A DNA stretch of 64,000 nt from contig NZ_WLYK01000001.1 of assembly GCF_009707545.1 (NCBI RefSeq), positions 1,426,001 through 1,490,000 on the forward strand. The letters are read 5' to 3'. Within the stretch, counting starts at the first letter, position 1, and each line of letters opens with the position of its first letter. Source of the stretch: Nakamurella alba (GTDB taxonomy: Bacteria > Actinomycetota > Actinomycetes > Mycobacteriales > Nakamurellaceae). Below, in pieces: positions 50,178 to 59,410 of this stretch. The notes under the pieces are model-generated. The model worked only from the letters and a program-made list of their open reading frames with translations, was not told the DNA's origin and made no database searches. Position numbers and translations under genes: made by a program.

Positions 50178-50249
50178 TGCCCCCGGCAGGATTCGAACCT
50201 GCGCACCCGCCTCCGGAGGGCGGTGCTCTATCCCCTGAGCTACGGGGGC
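50178..50249 (-). tRNA. tRNA-Arg (CCG)
   Basis: Cloverleaf on the minus strand: acceptor GCCCCCG/CGGGGGC with discriminator A, anticodon stem CCGCC/GGCGG with loop CTCCGGA (CCG), T-loop TTCGAAT. CCA not encoded. Confidence 0.95.
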
Positions 50250-50315
50250 GCGAGGGAGAACTCTACCGCATGCGGGAGGTCGTCCCGTCCACCCGGCGCC
50301 GGCGCACGGCCCCGA

Positions 50316-51122
50316 TCACGGCGCCGGCAGCGGCTGGGCGCCGAGATCGGCCAGCCAGTCGGTCATCTGGCCGATCTCCGCCTGCTGGGCCTGGAGCATC
50401 TGACCTGCGAAGTTGCGGACCACGCCGACCGAGGCGTTGGCCGCGGCGTACTCCATCATGTCCGCACCGCCCTGGTGGTGGCGGATCATCAGCTGCAGGA
50501 AGTAGATGTCGGACTCCTTGCCGCGCAAGGACTTCAACTTCGCCATCTCGGTGTTGGTGGCCATCCCGGGCATGATCGCGCCGTCCTCGGCGCGGGCCGG
50601 GTCGACGCTCATCCCGGCTGTCCCGCCGGAGGTGCTGTCGCCCATGTTCATGTGATCCATGCCGCCGGCCGTCATCCAGCCCATCACGGTGCCGGAGTTG
50701 AAGACCGGCTTGCCCCACAGCGCCAGCCAGCCCTGCATCTGGCCGATCTGCGCCGTCTGCGTGTAGTTGATGTCGTAGGCCAGCACGGCGATGTCGGAGT
50801 CATCGGTGTCGAGCTCGGCGTAGTGCGCCATCAGCACGCCCTGGTTGTGGTGCACGATCATGTCCTGCGCGAACCCGACGTCGACCGCACCCGGCTCCAT
50901 GTTCGGCCCGGCATCCCGCTGTGGCGCCAGTGCCACCCCGAGCACGGCGCCGACCAGCAGGAACACGACGGCCGACAACGACAGCACGATCACCGTGCCA
51001 CGGGATCCCCAGCGGTCCAGCAGCCGGCCGGCCCCGCGCGGAGCGGCGCCGTCGGCCGAGGACGGGTCCGCACCGGACGGCGCGGACGCGTCGGTGAGCG
51101 CCGGCTGCTGCCTGTCTGTCAC
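50316..51122 (-). CDS. DUF305 domain protein, membrane-anchored
   Basis: The 268-aa protein has one membrane helix (about residues 43-67) and an extracellular DUF305 domain with paired His motifs: FAQDMIVHHNQGVLMA and FLQLMIRHHQGGADMM, plus a Met/His-rich stretch (GGMDHMNMGD). The His/Met content fits a metal-binding, copper-related ferritin-like bundle. GTG 51122 overlaps the DUF3105 stop (GTGA). This DUF3105-DUF305 pairing is common in actinomycetes. Confidence 0.9.
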   Translation of the reverse strand: MTDRQQPALTDASAPSGADPSSADGAAPRGAGRLLDRWGSRGTVIVLSLSAVVFLLVGAVLGVALAPQRDAGPNMEPGAVDVGFAQDMIVHHNQGVLMAHYAELDTDDSDIAVLAYDINYTQTAQIGQMQGWLALWGKPVFNSGTVMGWMTAGGMDHMNMGDSTSGGTAGMSVDPARAEDGAIMPGMATNTEMAKLKSLRGKESDIYFLQLMIRHHQGGADMMEYAAANASVGVVRNFAGQMLQAQQAEIGQMTDWLADLGAQPLPAP

Positions 51123-52084
51123 TGGGACGCGCTGGTCCCGAGGACGGAGCCGGAGGTGCTCACAGCGGACTCAGTGGATCCAGAGGTCTCTGCGGACTCC
51201 GACGACGTGCCCGAACCGGAGACCTCGGAGGAGGTGGCCGAACCGGTCCCGGAGGCGGTCTCGGAGCCGCTCGCGGTGTCGTCGGTCATGACCTCGGAGG
51301 TGTCGGAGGTCAGACCGGAGCCGTCCAGCGGGATGGCGTCGGCACCGGGGGCACCCGGCACGAACGGCGGCGGGTTCTCGGTGTCGAAGGACGGCTGGTC
51401 GCAGGTGGCGCCGATCTCCGGGTACACGTACTGGTTCTGCTTCAGCGCGGTGATGAACTCCTGGATCCGCTCGTCGGACGCGGACTGCAGCTTCAGCTGG
51501 TGGCCCCAGGACTGGAGCGAGATCGGCTGGTCCAGGGTCGGGTACGGCGACAGCACCATGAAGGTCTGGTTGCGGACCAGGCCCTCCAGGATCGCCAGGT
51601 CGCCGTCGGCGATGGTGTCCGGGTTGTAGGCGATCCAGATCGCGCCGTGCTCCAGCGGGTGGACCATGTTCTCCTCGCGCACGGCCTGTGTGTAGATCAC
51701 GCCGTTGCACGCCGCCCACACCCCGTCGTGCGGCCCGCCGACCGCGGGATACCGGTCGTAGGCGACCCGCTCGGTCGACTCGACGTGCAACGCGGCCTTG
51801 TACTTCGGGAAGGTGATGACACCGTTCTCCTCGACCGAGGCCCCCACGTAGATCCCGGGGATGTTCACCGACGGGTCCTTGTTCTCCTCGGATGGCACCC
51901 ACGGCGCGAGACGGTCCGCTGCGGCCGAGTTCTCGGAGTTCCGGGAGTAGACGACCACGAAGATCGCGCCGATCAGGGCCACGACGGCGACGACCGCGCC
52001 GATCGTCAGCCAGGGCAGTCCCTGCCGCCGGGAGACCACCGGTGCGGGGCGGGAGTTCCTGCTCTTCTTGCCGCTGGCCATCAT
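51119..52084 (-). CDS. DUF3105 domain protein, membrane-anchored
   Basis: A 321-aa protein with an N-terminal membrane helix (about residues 25-47) and an extracellular DUF3105 domain recognised by YPAVGGPHDGVWAACNGVIY and HPLEHGAIWIAYNPD. The last 80 residues are a low-complexity Ser/Thr/Gly/Glu tail. Function unknown, probably coupled to the DUF305 partner downstream. Start ATG 52084 (or 52081); weak SD. Confidence 0.9.
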   Translation of the reverse strand: MMASGKKSRNSRPAPVVSRRQGLPWLTIGAVVAVVALIGAIFVVVYSRNSENSAAADRLAPWVPSEENKDPSVNIPGIYVGASVEENGVITFPKYKAALHVESTERVAYDRYPAVGGPHDGVWAACNGVIYTQAVREENMVHPLEHGAIWIAYNPDTIADGDLAILEGLVRNQTFMVLSPYPTLDQPISLQSWGHQLKLQSASDERIQEFITALKQNQYVYPEIGATCDQPSFDTENPPPFVPGAPGADAIPLDGSGLTSDTSEVMTDDTASGSETASGTGSATSSEVSGSGTSSESAETSGSTESAVSTSGSVLGTSASQ

Positions 52085-52289
52085 CGGTAGCGCGACCTCG
52101 TTCGTTCACACGCGGGAGTGCAGCCGTCTGCGGCACTCGGGGACAGCGGGGAGTCTACGGTCTGCGTTCGTGTCATCGACGTGAGTCGCAGGTCAGGGGC
52201 ATGTGGACCGGTCGGGTGACGGGTCCGGGGTGGGCAGCACCACGTCGTCGGGTCGCCGCGGGTGGTCCGGAGCGGTCCTTGCCGCTGAA

Positions 52290-52295
52290 TAGGAT
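52290..52295 (+). promoter_or_regulatory. -10 element of the lysA-thrB operon
   Basis: TAGGAT six nt before GTG 52302, without SD: a leaderless start for the first gene of the operon. Confidence 0.55.
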
Positions 52296-52301
52296 GGTCA
52301 C

Positions 52302-52904
52302 GTGGATGCCGCCCGACCGGACGACGCCCGACCGGGGTCGGCGCTGCGTGACCGCATCGTCGACGAGGTGCTGGCCGGCATCCGTCACAGCGTCCGGTGC
52401 GTCTCCGCCACCACGGCCCGCCCTTCGGCAGCAGTGCTGGTCAAGGGTGGCGGGGACCCGCTGCGGATCCTCGGCTCCGACGCCACCCGCTGGGCGTTGC
52501 TGCGCAGGTCACCGGCCCGGTCGATCACCCTCGACCCGGCCGTGTGGACGTCCTACCGCACCACCAATCCGGTGTTCGCCGTGCAGTCCGCGCACGCCCG
52601 CCTGTCCCGCGCCCAGGCCGGTGCCGGCGTGCTCGGACAGACGCCTGGGGCCGACAGCACGCGCGAGCGGGTCCGCACGCTGGTGGCCGGCTACCGCGGG
52701 GTGCTCGCCGATGCCGCCCGCTCGGCCGCCCCGCACCGGCTCGCCCTGCACCTGGACGAGCTGGCCGACGCCACCCATCGCTGGCTGGACACGCGCCTGC
52801 CCGCGGTCCGCACCCCCGAGTTGACCCGCGACCTCGGTCGCACCCGCCACGTGCTGCGCCACGGCCTCGGCCTGGCCGGCGTCACCGCACCGGAGTACCT
52901 GTGA
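52302..52904 (+). CDS. Stand-alone DALR anticodon-binding (ArgRS C-terminal-like) protein
   Basis: The 200-aa product resembles only the C-terminal third of arginyl-tRNA synthetase. [12 protein letters not shown] and [15 protein letters not shown] match the post-KMSKS helices of ArgRS (NPVxYVQYAHAR), and residues about 125-200 ([19 protein letters not shown] to [14 protein letters not shown]) form the DALR domain. The HIGH and KMSKS catalytic motifs are absent, so it cannot charge tRNA. In many actinobacteria argS stands just before lysA, so this is probably a retained remnant or a tRNA-binding protein. GTGA overlap with lysA; likely leaderless. Confidence 0.85.
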   Translation: MDAARPDDARPGSALRDRIVDEVLAGIRHSVRCVSATTARPSAAVLVKGGGDPLRILGSDATRWALLRRSPARSITLDPAVWTSYRTTNPVFAVQSAHARLSRAQAGAGVLGQTPGADSTRERVRTLVAGYRGVLADAARSAAPHRLALHLDELADATHRWLDTRLPAVRTPELTRDLGRTRHVLRHGLGLAGVTAPEYL

Positions 52905-54319
52905 GAGCGCACCCCGCCGGACCCCGCCACGGCGAGATCCCGGCCGCCCACGAGCAGAGCGGCGCACCTGCCGACCTGAACGTCCTGTCCGAGCGCATCT
53001 GGCCGCGGCACGCCGGTCGCGGTGCCGACGGTGCGCTGCAGCTGGCCGGGACCGACGTGCGCGACCTCGCAGCCGAGTTCGGCACCCCGATGATGGTCAT
53101 GGACGAGCTCGACTTCCGCTCCCGCTGCCAGGATTTCGCGGACGCGTTCGGCAGCGCCGGCCAGGTGCACTACGCCGGCAAGGCGTTCCTGTCCGGCCGC
53201 GTGGTCGACTGGCTCGCCGACGAGGGCATGGCGCTGGACGTCTGCACCGGCGGCGAACTGGCACTGGCGCTGTCCCGCGAATTCCCGGCGCAGCGGATCA
53301 CCCTGCACGGGTCGAACAAGTCGACCGCCGAGCTGACCGCCGCCGTCCGCGGGCGGATCGGCGCGATCGTGGTCGACTCCTTCGACGAGATCGGCCGGCT
53401 CGCCGGGCTGGTCGAGTCCGAGGGCCGCAACGGGGCGGACCCGGTGCCGGTGATGGTCCGGGTCACCGTCGGCGTCGAGGCGCACACCCACGAGTTCATC
53501 GCCACCGCCCATGAGGACCAGAAGTTCGGCTTCTCGCTGGCCGGTGGCGACGCCGCGGAGGCGGTGCGGCGCATCCTGGCCAACTCCGGTCTCCGCCTGG
53601 TGGGCCTGCACTCGCACATCGGCTCGCAGATCTTCGACCCCTCGGGGTTCGAGGTGGCCGCGCACCGGCTGGTCGGCCTGCTGCGCGACCTGCTCGACGA
53701 ACACCCGGCGCTGACCGACACCATCACCACGCTCGACCTCGGCGGCGGTCTCGGCATCGCCTACACCGAGGAGGACCGGCCACCGACCGCGGACGCGATG
53801 GCCAAGTCGCTGACCGAGATCGTCACCCGCGAGTGCCAGGCGGCCGGGCTGGTGGTCCCGACCATCGCCGTGGAGCCGGGACGGGCGATCGTCGGTCCGG
53901 GCACCGTCACCGTCTACGAGGTCGGCACCATCAAGGACGTCGCGCTGGACGGTCGGCACACCCGCCGGTACGTCTCGGTGGACGGCGGGATGAGCGACAA
54001 CATCCGCACCGCCCTGTACGACGCGGACTACACGGTGACCCTGGCCTCCCGCAGTTCCGACGCCGCGCCGGTGCGCTGCCGGGTGGTCGGGCGGCACTGC
54101 GAGTCCGGTGACATCGTCGTCCGCGACTGCTACCTTCCTGCCGACCTGGCGGTGGGGGACCTGATCGCTGTGGCCGCCACCGGTGCCTATTGCTACGTGA
54201 TGGCCAGCAACTACAACCGGGTGCCGAGGCCCCCGGTGGTGACCGTGCGCGAAGGCACGGCCAGGGTGATGCTGCGCCGCGAGACCGACGACGACCTGCT
54301 GCGACTGGAGATGCCGTGA
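52901..54319 (+). CDS. lysA: Diaminopimelate decarboxylase
   Basis: A 472-aa fold-type III PLP enzyme that makes lysine from meso-diaminopimelate. PLP Lys is in [10 protein letters not shown] (near residue 93); [11 protein letters not shown], the Gly-rich phosphate site [11 protein letters not shown] and [11 protein letters not shown] are all present. GTG 52901 overlaps the preceding stop and starts a short Pro/His-rich N-tail of about 40 residues before the catalytic domain. First enzyme of the aspartate-family operon. Confidence 0.95.
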   Translation: MRAHPAGPRHGEIPAAHEQSGAPADLNVLSERIWPRHAGRGADGALQLAGTDVRDLAAEFGTPMMVMDELDFRSRCQDFADAFGSAGQVHYAGKAFLSGRVVDWLADEGMALDVCTGGELALALSREFPAQRITLHGSNKSTAELTAAVRGRIGAIVVDSFDEIGRLAGLVESEGRNGADPVPVMVRVTVGVEAHTHEFIATAHEDQKFGFSLAGGDAAEAVRRILANSGLRLVGLHSHIGSQIFDPSGFEVAAHRLVGLLRDLLDEHPALTDTITTLDLGGGLGIAYTEEDRPPTADAMAKSLTEIVTRECQAAGLVVPTIAVEPGRAIVGPGTVTVYEVGTIKDVALDGRHTRRYVSVDGGMSDNIRTALYDADYTVTLASRSSDAAPVRCRVVGRHCESGDIVVRDCYLPADLAVGDLIAVAATGAYCYVMASNYNRVPRPPVVTVREGTARVMLRRETDDDLLRLEMP

Positions 54320-54543
54320 CCACGCCCGAGCCCCGCCCGCAAGGTACCGGCCAGCCCTCCGTCGTCCCCGGCGTCGTGCTGCTCGGCGGCGCCGCCGTCC
54401 TGATCATCGTCGTACTGATCAATCCGGACATGCCCGGCTGGCTGCGCACCACCATCGCGATCGTCGCCGTGGTGATGGTGCTGCTGCTGCTGGTCTTCGC
54501 CGTGCGGCTCTTCCGGATCACCGCCCGCGGCGGCCGCCGATGA
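54316..54543 (+). CDS. Small two-helix membrane protein
   Basis: A 75-aa protein with two membrane helices (about residues 17-35 and 45-65) between a Pro-rich start and RRR-like tail. It overlaps lysA (GTGA) and hom (ATGA). Unknown function; the double overlap shows it is a genuine operon member. Confidence 0.78.
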   Translation: MTTPEPRPQGTGQPSVVPGVVLLGGAAVLIIVVLINPDMPGWLRTTIAIVAVVMVLLLLVFAVRLFRITARGGRR

Positions 54544-55838
54544 GCCCGATCAGGGTCGCCGTGCTCGGCGCCGGCACCGTCGGCGGCCAGGTCGTCCGGC
54601 TGCTGCGCGAGCAGTCCGCCGAGCTGACCGCCCGGATCGGCGCGCCGCTGGAACTGGTCGGTGTCGCCGTCCGGCGCCCGCAGCGGCACACCGACATCCC
54701 GGCCGACCTGCTCACCACCGACGCGGCGGCGCTGGTCGCGCGCGAGGACGTGGACATCGTCGTCGAGGTGATCGGCGGGATCACCCCGACCAAGGACCTG
54801 CTGCTGACCGCGCTGCGCCGGGGTGCCGGCGTGGTCACCGCGAACAAGGCGCTCCTGGCCGAGGAGGGTCCGGAGCTGTACGAGGCGGCCGATGCCTCCG
54901 GTGCCGACCTCTACTTCGAGGCGGCCGTCGCCGGCGCCATCCCGCTGATCCGCCCGCTGCGCGAATCCCTTGCCGGGGATCGCATCTCGCGGATCATGGG
55001 GATCGTCAACGGCACCACCAACTACATCCTGTCGGCCATGACCGCGACGGGCGACAGCTACGAGTACGCGCTCAAGGAGGCCACCCGGCTCGGCTACGCC
55101 GAGGCCGACCCGACCGCGGACGTCGACGGCTTCGACGCGGCGGCCAAGGCCGCCATCCTGGCCTCGCTCGGCTTCCACACCCGGGTCGGCGCGGCCGACG
55201 TGCACCGCGAAGGGATCTCCGGGGTCTCCGCCGCCGACATCGCTGCGGCGACCGAGATCGGTTGTGTGGTCAAGCTCCTCGCGATCTGCGAACGCGTCGG
55301 TGGCGACGCGACCGGCGCCGGTGCGTCCGTGTCGGCGCGGGTGCACCCGGTCATGCTGCCCAAGTCGCACCCGTTGGCCGGGGTGGACGGCGCCTACAAC
55401 GCCGTCTACGTCGAGGCGGAGTCCGCCGGGCGGCTGATGTTCTACGGGCCAGGGGCCGGCGGCGCCCCCACCGCCTCTGCTGTGCTCGGCGACCTGGTGG
55501 CGGTGGCCCGGAACCGGGTGGCGGGCGGCCACGGCCCGCGCGAGTCGGCCTACGCCGACCTGCCGATCCAGCCGATGGGCGAGGTGCCGGCCCGGTACCA
55601 CATCAGCCTCGACGTGCACGATCGTGCCGGGGTGCTGGCCGAGGTCGCGAATGCCTTTGCCGACGCCGGTGTCTCGATCTCCACCGTGCGACAGGAGGGC
55701 ACCGGGCGGGACGCCGAGCTGGTGGTCGTCACGCACAGCGCGCCCGACGCCGCCCTGGCCGGAACGGTGACCCGGCTGTCCGAACTCGACGTCGTGCACC
55801 GCGTCACCTCGGTGATGCGAGTGATGGGGGAGCAGTGA
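54540..55838 (+). CDS. hom: Homoserine dehydrogenase
   Basis: The 432-aa enzyme reduces aspartate semialdehyde to homoserine. It has the NAD(P) motif [15 protein letters not shown], the [12 protein letters not shown] segment, the catalytic core [14 protein letters not shown], and a C-terminal ACT domain (about residues 355-432) for threonine feedback. ATG 54540 overlaps the previous stop. Confidence 0.96.
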   Translation: MSPIRVAVLGAGTVGGQVVRLLREQSAELTARIGAPLELVGVAVRRPQRHTDIPADLLTTDAAALVAREDVDIVVEVIGGITPTKDLLLTALRRGAGVVTANKALLAEEGPELYEAADASGADLYFEAAVAGAIPLIRPLRESLAGDRISRIMGIVNGTTNYILSAMTATGDSYEYALKEATRLGYAEADPTADVDGFDAAAKAAILASLGFHTRVGAADVHREGISGVSAADIAAATEIGCVVKLLAICERVGGDATGAGASVSARVHPVMLPKSHPLAGVDGAYNAVYVEAESAGRLMFYGPGAGGAPTASAVLGDLVAVARNRVAGGHGPRESAYADLPIQPMGEVPARYHISLDVHDRAGVLAEVANAFADAGVSISTVRQEGTGRDAELVVVTHSAPDAALAGTVTRLSELDVVHRVTSVMRVMGEQ

Positions 55839-55840
55839 CC

Positions 55841-56941
55841 ATGACCGAATCCACCCCCGCCGCACCCAACGGCACCGCGGTGGCCACCCGCTGGCCGGGC
55901 CTGATCACCGCCTACGCCGACCGGGTCGCGATCCCGGCCGGTGCTCGGATCGTGACGCTGCAGGAGGGGGGCACCCCGCTGCTGCCCGCTCCGGCGCTGT
56001 CCGCCAGGGTCGGTGCCGACGTGCACCTGAAGATCGAGGGCGCCAACCCGACCGGGTCGTTCAAGGACCGCGGGATGACCGTCGCGGTCACCTGGGCACT
56101 CGCCGACGGGGCGCGGGCCGTCATCTGCGCGTCGACGGGCAACACCTCCGCCTCGGCCGCGGCCTACGCCGCCCGGGCCGGGCTGGAGTGTGCGGTGCTG
56201 ATCCCCGAGGGCAAGATCGCCGCCGGCAAGCTCGCCCAGGCGGTTGCCTACGGCGCGAAGATCCTGCAGGTGCAGGGCAACTTTGACGACTGTCTCGAGT
56301 TGGCCCGCAAGACCGCCGCGGCCGTCGACGGGATCGCCCTGGTCAACTCGGTGAACCCGGTGCGGATCGAGGGGCAGAAGACCGCCGCCTTCGAGATCTG
56401 CGACGTACTGGGCAAGGCGCCCGACGTGCATCTGCTGCCGGTCGGCAACGCCGGCAACATCACCGCGTACTGGAAGGGCTACCGCGAGTACGCCGCCGAC
56501 GGTGTCACCACGTCCACCCCGCGGATGTTCGGCTTCCAGGCCGCCGGCGCCGCGCCTCTGGTGCTCGGCCACCCGGTCCGCGATCCCGAGACGATCGCCA
56601 CCGCCATCCGGATCGGTGAGCCGGCGTCGTGGAACGGCGCTGTCGAGGCGCGTGACTCCTCGGGCGGCCTGATCGACGCCGTCACCGACGAGGAGATCCT
56701 CGCCGCGTACAAGCTACTGGCCACCACCGAGGGTGTCTTCGTCGAGCCCGCGTCGGCCGCGTCGGTGGCCGGCCTGCTGAAGACCGCGGCGGACGGGCGA
56801 CTGCCGAAGGGTGCCACCGTGGTCTGCACGGTCACCGGGCACGGCCTGAAGGACCCGCAGACAGCACTCGAGTCGATGACCGCTCCGGTGATCGTGCCGG
56901 TGTCCGCCGAGGCCGTCGCCCGGGCCCTGGAGATCGGGTGA
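55841..56941 (+). CDS. thrC: Threonine synthase
   Basis: A 366-aa PLP enzyme converting O-phosphohomoserine to threonine. The PLP Lys is in [29 protein letters not shown] and [14 protein letters not shown] are the usual phosphate-binding parts. ATG 55841 is preferred to GTG 55835 since GGGGGAG gives an 8-nt spacer. Two bp after the hom stop. Confidence 0.95.
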   Translation: MTESTPAAPNGTAVATRWPGLITAYADRVAIPAGARIVTLQEGGTPLLPAPALSARVGADVHLKIEGANPTGSFKDRGMTVAVTWALADGARAVICASTGNTSASAAAYAARAGLECAVLIPEGKIAAGKLAQAVAYGAKILQVQGNFDDCLELARKTAAAVDGIALVNSVNPVRIEGQKTAAFEICDVLGKAPDVHLLPVGNAGNITAYWKGYREYAADGVTTSTPRMFGFQAAGAAPLVLGHPVRDPETIATAIRIGEPASWNGAVEARDSSGGLIDAVTDEEILAAYKLLATTEGVFVEPASAASVAGLLKTAADGRLPKGATVVCTVTGHGLKDPQTALESMTAPVIVPVSAEAVARALEIG

Positions 56942-57840
56942 CGGACGAGCAGGTGACCGGTCGGGTCACCGTCCGGGTGCCGGCGACCTCGGCGAACCTC
57001 GGCCCCGGGTACGACAGCTTCGGACTGGCGCTGACCAGGTACGACGAGGTGTCCGCCGTCCCCGCCGAGGGCATCTCGGTGGAGGTGCAGGGGGTCGGCG
57101 CCGGCGAGGTGCCGACCGACGAGTCCCACCTGGTGGTGCGGGCTGCGCTGCGTGCGTTCGCCGCCGCCGGGGCCGTGCTGCCGGGCTTCGCCCTGACCTG
57201 CCGCAACACCATCCCGCACGGTGGCGGCCAGGGATCCTCGGCGGCCGCCGTGGTGGCCGGGCTGCTGCTGGGCCGCGCGATGCTGCCGGACCCGACGGTG
57301 CTCACCGACCGCGACGTGCTGGAACTCGGCACCGAGATGGAGGGGCACCCGGACAACGTGGCGCCGGCCCTGTTCGGTGGGTTCACCATGGCGTGGACCG
57401 CCGCCACCGACGGCCGGCCGAGCACCGTCCGCAAGCAGGTGCACCCGGACGTGCGGGCCCACCTGTTCAGCGCGGACCGGGCGGCCTCCACCCACTACGC
57501 GAGATCGCTGCTGCCGCCGACTGTTCCGCACGCCGACGCGGCCGCGAACACCGCGGCCGCGGCGCTGCTGGTGCACGCGCTCACCGCCGAACCGGCGCTG
57601 CTGCTGGAGGCCACCGAGGACCGGCTGCACCAGCAGTACCGGGCGCCGGCCATGCCGGAGACCGCGGCCCTGGTCGCGGCGCTGCGCGACGCCGGCATCG
57701 CTGCCGTCGTGTCCGGCGCCGGGCCGTCGGTGCTGGCCCTCACCGACCTCGACATCAGTCCGGAGCCGTTCGCCCGCAACGGCTTCGAGATCGTCCCGGT
57801 GCAGGTCGACACCATCGGGGCTGTCGTCACCACCGGCTGA
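56938..57840 (+). CDS. thrB: Homoserine kinase
   Basis: A 300-aa GHMP kinase with the ATP motif [17 protein letters not shown] (the usual P-x3-G-L-G-S-S-A-A variant), N-terminal [19 protein letters not shown] and C-terminal [12 protein letters not shown]. Phosphorylates homoserine for ThrC. GTG 56938 overlaps the thrC stop (GTGA). Last gene of the operon, before the repeat-rich spacer. Confidence 0.95.
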   Translation: MTDEQVTGRVTVRVPATSANLGPGYDSFGLALTRYDEVSAVPAEGISVEVQGVGAGEVPTDESHLVVRAALRAFAAAGAVLPGFALTCRNTIPHGGGQGSSAAAVVAGLLLGRAMLPDPTVLTDRDVLELGTEMEGHPDNVAPALFGGFTMAWTAATDGRPSTVRKQVHPDVRAHLFSADRAASTHYARSLLPPTVPHADAAANTAAAALLVHALTAEPALLLEATEDRLHQQYRAPAMPETAALVAALRDAGIAAVVSGAGPSVLALTDLDISPEPFARNGFEIVPVQVDTIGAVVTTG

Positions 57841-57872
57841 CCACCGTTCGTACCGCGAGCGGTCGGGTGCGA

Positions 57873-58300
57873 GGTCGGGTCGGGTTGCCGGGGGTGCGGA
57901 GGGGGAAACTGCGCCTGGACGAAGGGGTGACCCGTGGCGAACGGGTACGGGTGGCCGGGTAGCCGCTCGGGAGTGGCGAAACACCGCGCTAGTACGGAGA
58001 GGTACGCCGGCAACCGGGTCCAGAGGTCGGGTGGCGGTTCGGGAGTGGGGAGTAACTGCGCCCGGACGGAATCGCCCGTGGCTGGCAGGGTCGGGTGGCC
58101 GGGTGGCGATTCGGGAGTGGGGAGGAACTGCGCCCGGATGGGAATCGCCGGTGGCGGGCGGGGTCGGGTGGCCGGGGGGCGGTTCGGGAGTGGGGAGGAA
58201 CTGCGCCCGGATGGGAATCGCCCGTGGCGGGCGGGGTCGAGTGGCCCGGTGGCGGTTCAGAGGTGGGAGGAACTGCCGGCGTGGTGGTTCCGGGGCCGTC
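57873..58300. repeat. Tandem array of about 73-bp units
   Basis: Copies begin at 58025, 58089, 58162 and 58235. The 58089 and 58162 units are both 73 bp and differ at 3 positions; the 58025 unit lacks 9 bp; the 58235 unit is diverged, and two more degenerate units can be traced back to 57873. Unit core: GGAACTGCGCCCGGATGGGA. 73 is not a multiple of 3 and no frame is consistent, so it is non-coding. Confidence 0.8.
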
Positions 58301-58318
58301 TGCCCACCGTCCGTGTAT
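58282..58318. repeat. Copy of dispersed intergenic repeat
   Basis: About 83% identical to 28113-28147, 30 kb away. A second, shorter copy of the TGCCCAC-type core lies at 58353-58370, where GTTGGCC also pairs with GGCCAAC at 58391-58397. Confidence 0.45.
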
Positions 58319-58506
58319 GCAAAGGGACCGGGAACCCGGATTCTGACGTTCGTTGGCCCACAATCCGTGTGTCACAGGGATATTCGGCCAACGAAGGGTG
58401 ACAGTCGGTGGAATCGATGTCGTGGACGGGCCGGGGAAGAGGTAGTCCCGGAGATCCTTCCATCAGCGTCCGTCCAGGTACACGGAGCGTCGTTCTGGGG
58501 CCGGTG

Positions 58507-58885
58507 AAGAGGATCCGGGCCGCCGCCCGGCTCCGGAACCGACGACCCGCACCCCTTCCCGCTTGGTCAGGGCATGTATTGAACCCGACCACGTGTCCAC
58601 CGCCGCCCGGCGTGAGAACAGCGCGCCCGCATCCCTCCCCGCTGGCGCGCCCGCATCCCTCCCCGCTGGTCAGGGCATGCACCGAACCCGACCACGTGCC
58701 CACCGCCGCCCGGCTCCGGAACTGCTGTCGGCAGTCCTTCTCTGGTCAGGGCAGATCGTGAACCCGGCCACCCGCTCACCGCCGGTCGGACCCTGGAGTC
58801 CGGCGGGCGGAACAACCCCGGCTGGTCGGGGTATACGCGGAACCCGGCCACCTACCCATCGCCGCCCGGCCCTGGAACTCTCGCG
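58507..58885. repeat. Second tandem array, 76-80 bp units
   Basis: TGGTC(A/G)GGG begins units at 58564, 58667, 58743 and 58823 (spacing 103, 76, 80); the preceding half-unit begins near 58507. Each unit carries GAACCCG(A/G)CCAC and CCGCCGCCCGG. The long first unit is explained by an exact 24-bp tandem duplication (58621-58644 and 58645-58668). No consistent reading frame. Confidence 0.8.
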
Positions 58886-58986
58886 CACTGACCCCGTTCC
58901 GGCGGAGATCGTCGGTCCCGGCCTGTCGTCAGATCCGAGCAACGGCGGGTGACCTACCGGGATGCCGGGGCCGACTCGGCGACGCG

Positions 58987-59026
58987 TCCCGCGGAGAGAG
59001 CTGCGGTCCCGCGGAGAGAGCTGCGG
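58987..59026. repeat. Exact 20-bp tandem duplication
   Basis: TCCCGCGGAGAGAGCTGCGG at 58987-59006 is repeated without change at 59007-59026, about 50-95 bp before the rho promoter. Confidence 0.85.
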
Positions 59027-59079
59027 CGGGCGGCAGGGCATCCCGATCGCTCCCGGGAATGACGACACGCCGGGGGTTG

Positions 59080-59108
59080 TTGCCACTCACCGTGACCAGC
59101 GTCTAGTC
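59080..59108 (+). promoter_or_regulatory. rho promoter
   Basis: TTGCCA (59080-59085), 17-bp spacer and TAGTCT (59103-59108) make a sound sigma-70-type promoter. It predicts a 5' leader of nearly 300 nt before GTG 59411. Confidence 0.6.
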
Positions 59109-59410
59109 TGGTCGTGATCACCGGTCGTGAACTCAGCCGCCGGAATCCTTGGTGGGGTCTTTCGTCTTCACGATCCCTGCACCCGATGCCGTTGGAGAAC
59201 TGGTCATTCTCCGCCCCCTCGGGCACACACCACTTGATTCCGCAGTCCGGCGCACGTCTCCCAGCACCGTTCCTTCTTCAGGGAACGGCAACGGGCCGGC
59301 CGGGATCGGGATCCGCGCCCGCCGGGTGCGGTGCATCCGCCGCGGTCCATCTGTCCGCGGCGTTCGGAACCGGCCGGAATCACATCTTCGGGCCGGAAGG
59401 AAGGAACTTC

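Noticed and set aside
57873-58885. CRISPR array
   Set aside because: The units are 73-80 bp and repeat over their whole length; there are no short conserved repeats separated by unique spacers, and no cas genes are nearby.
57841-58960. Protein-coding repeats between thrB and rho
   Set aside because: Unit lengths are not multiples of three, frames break between copies, and no start with SD fits.
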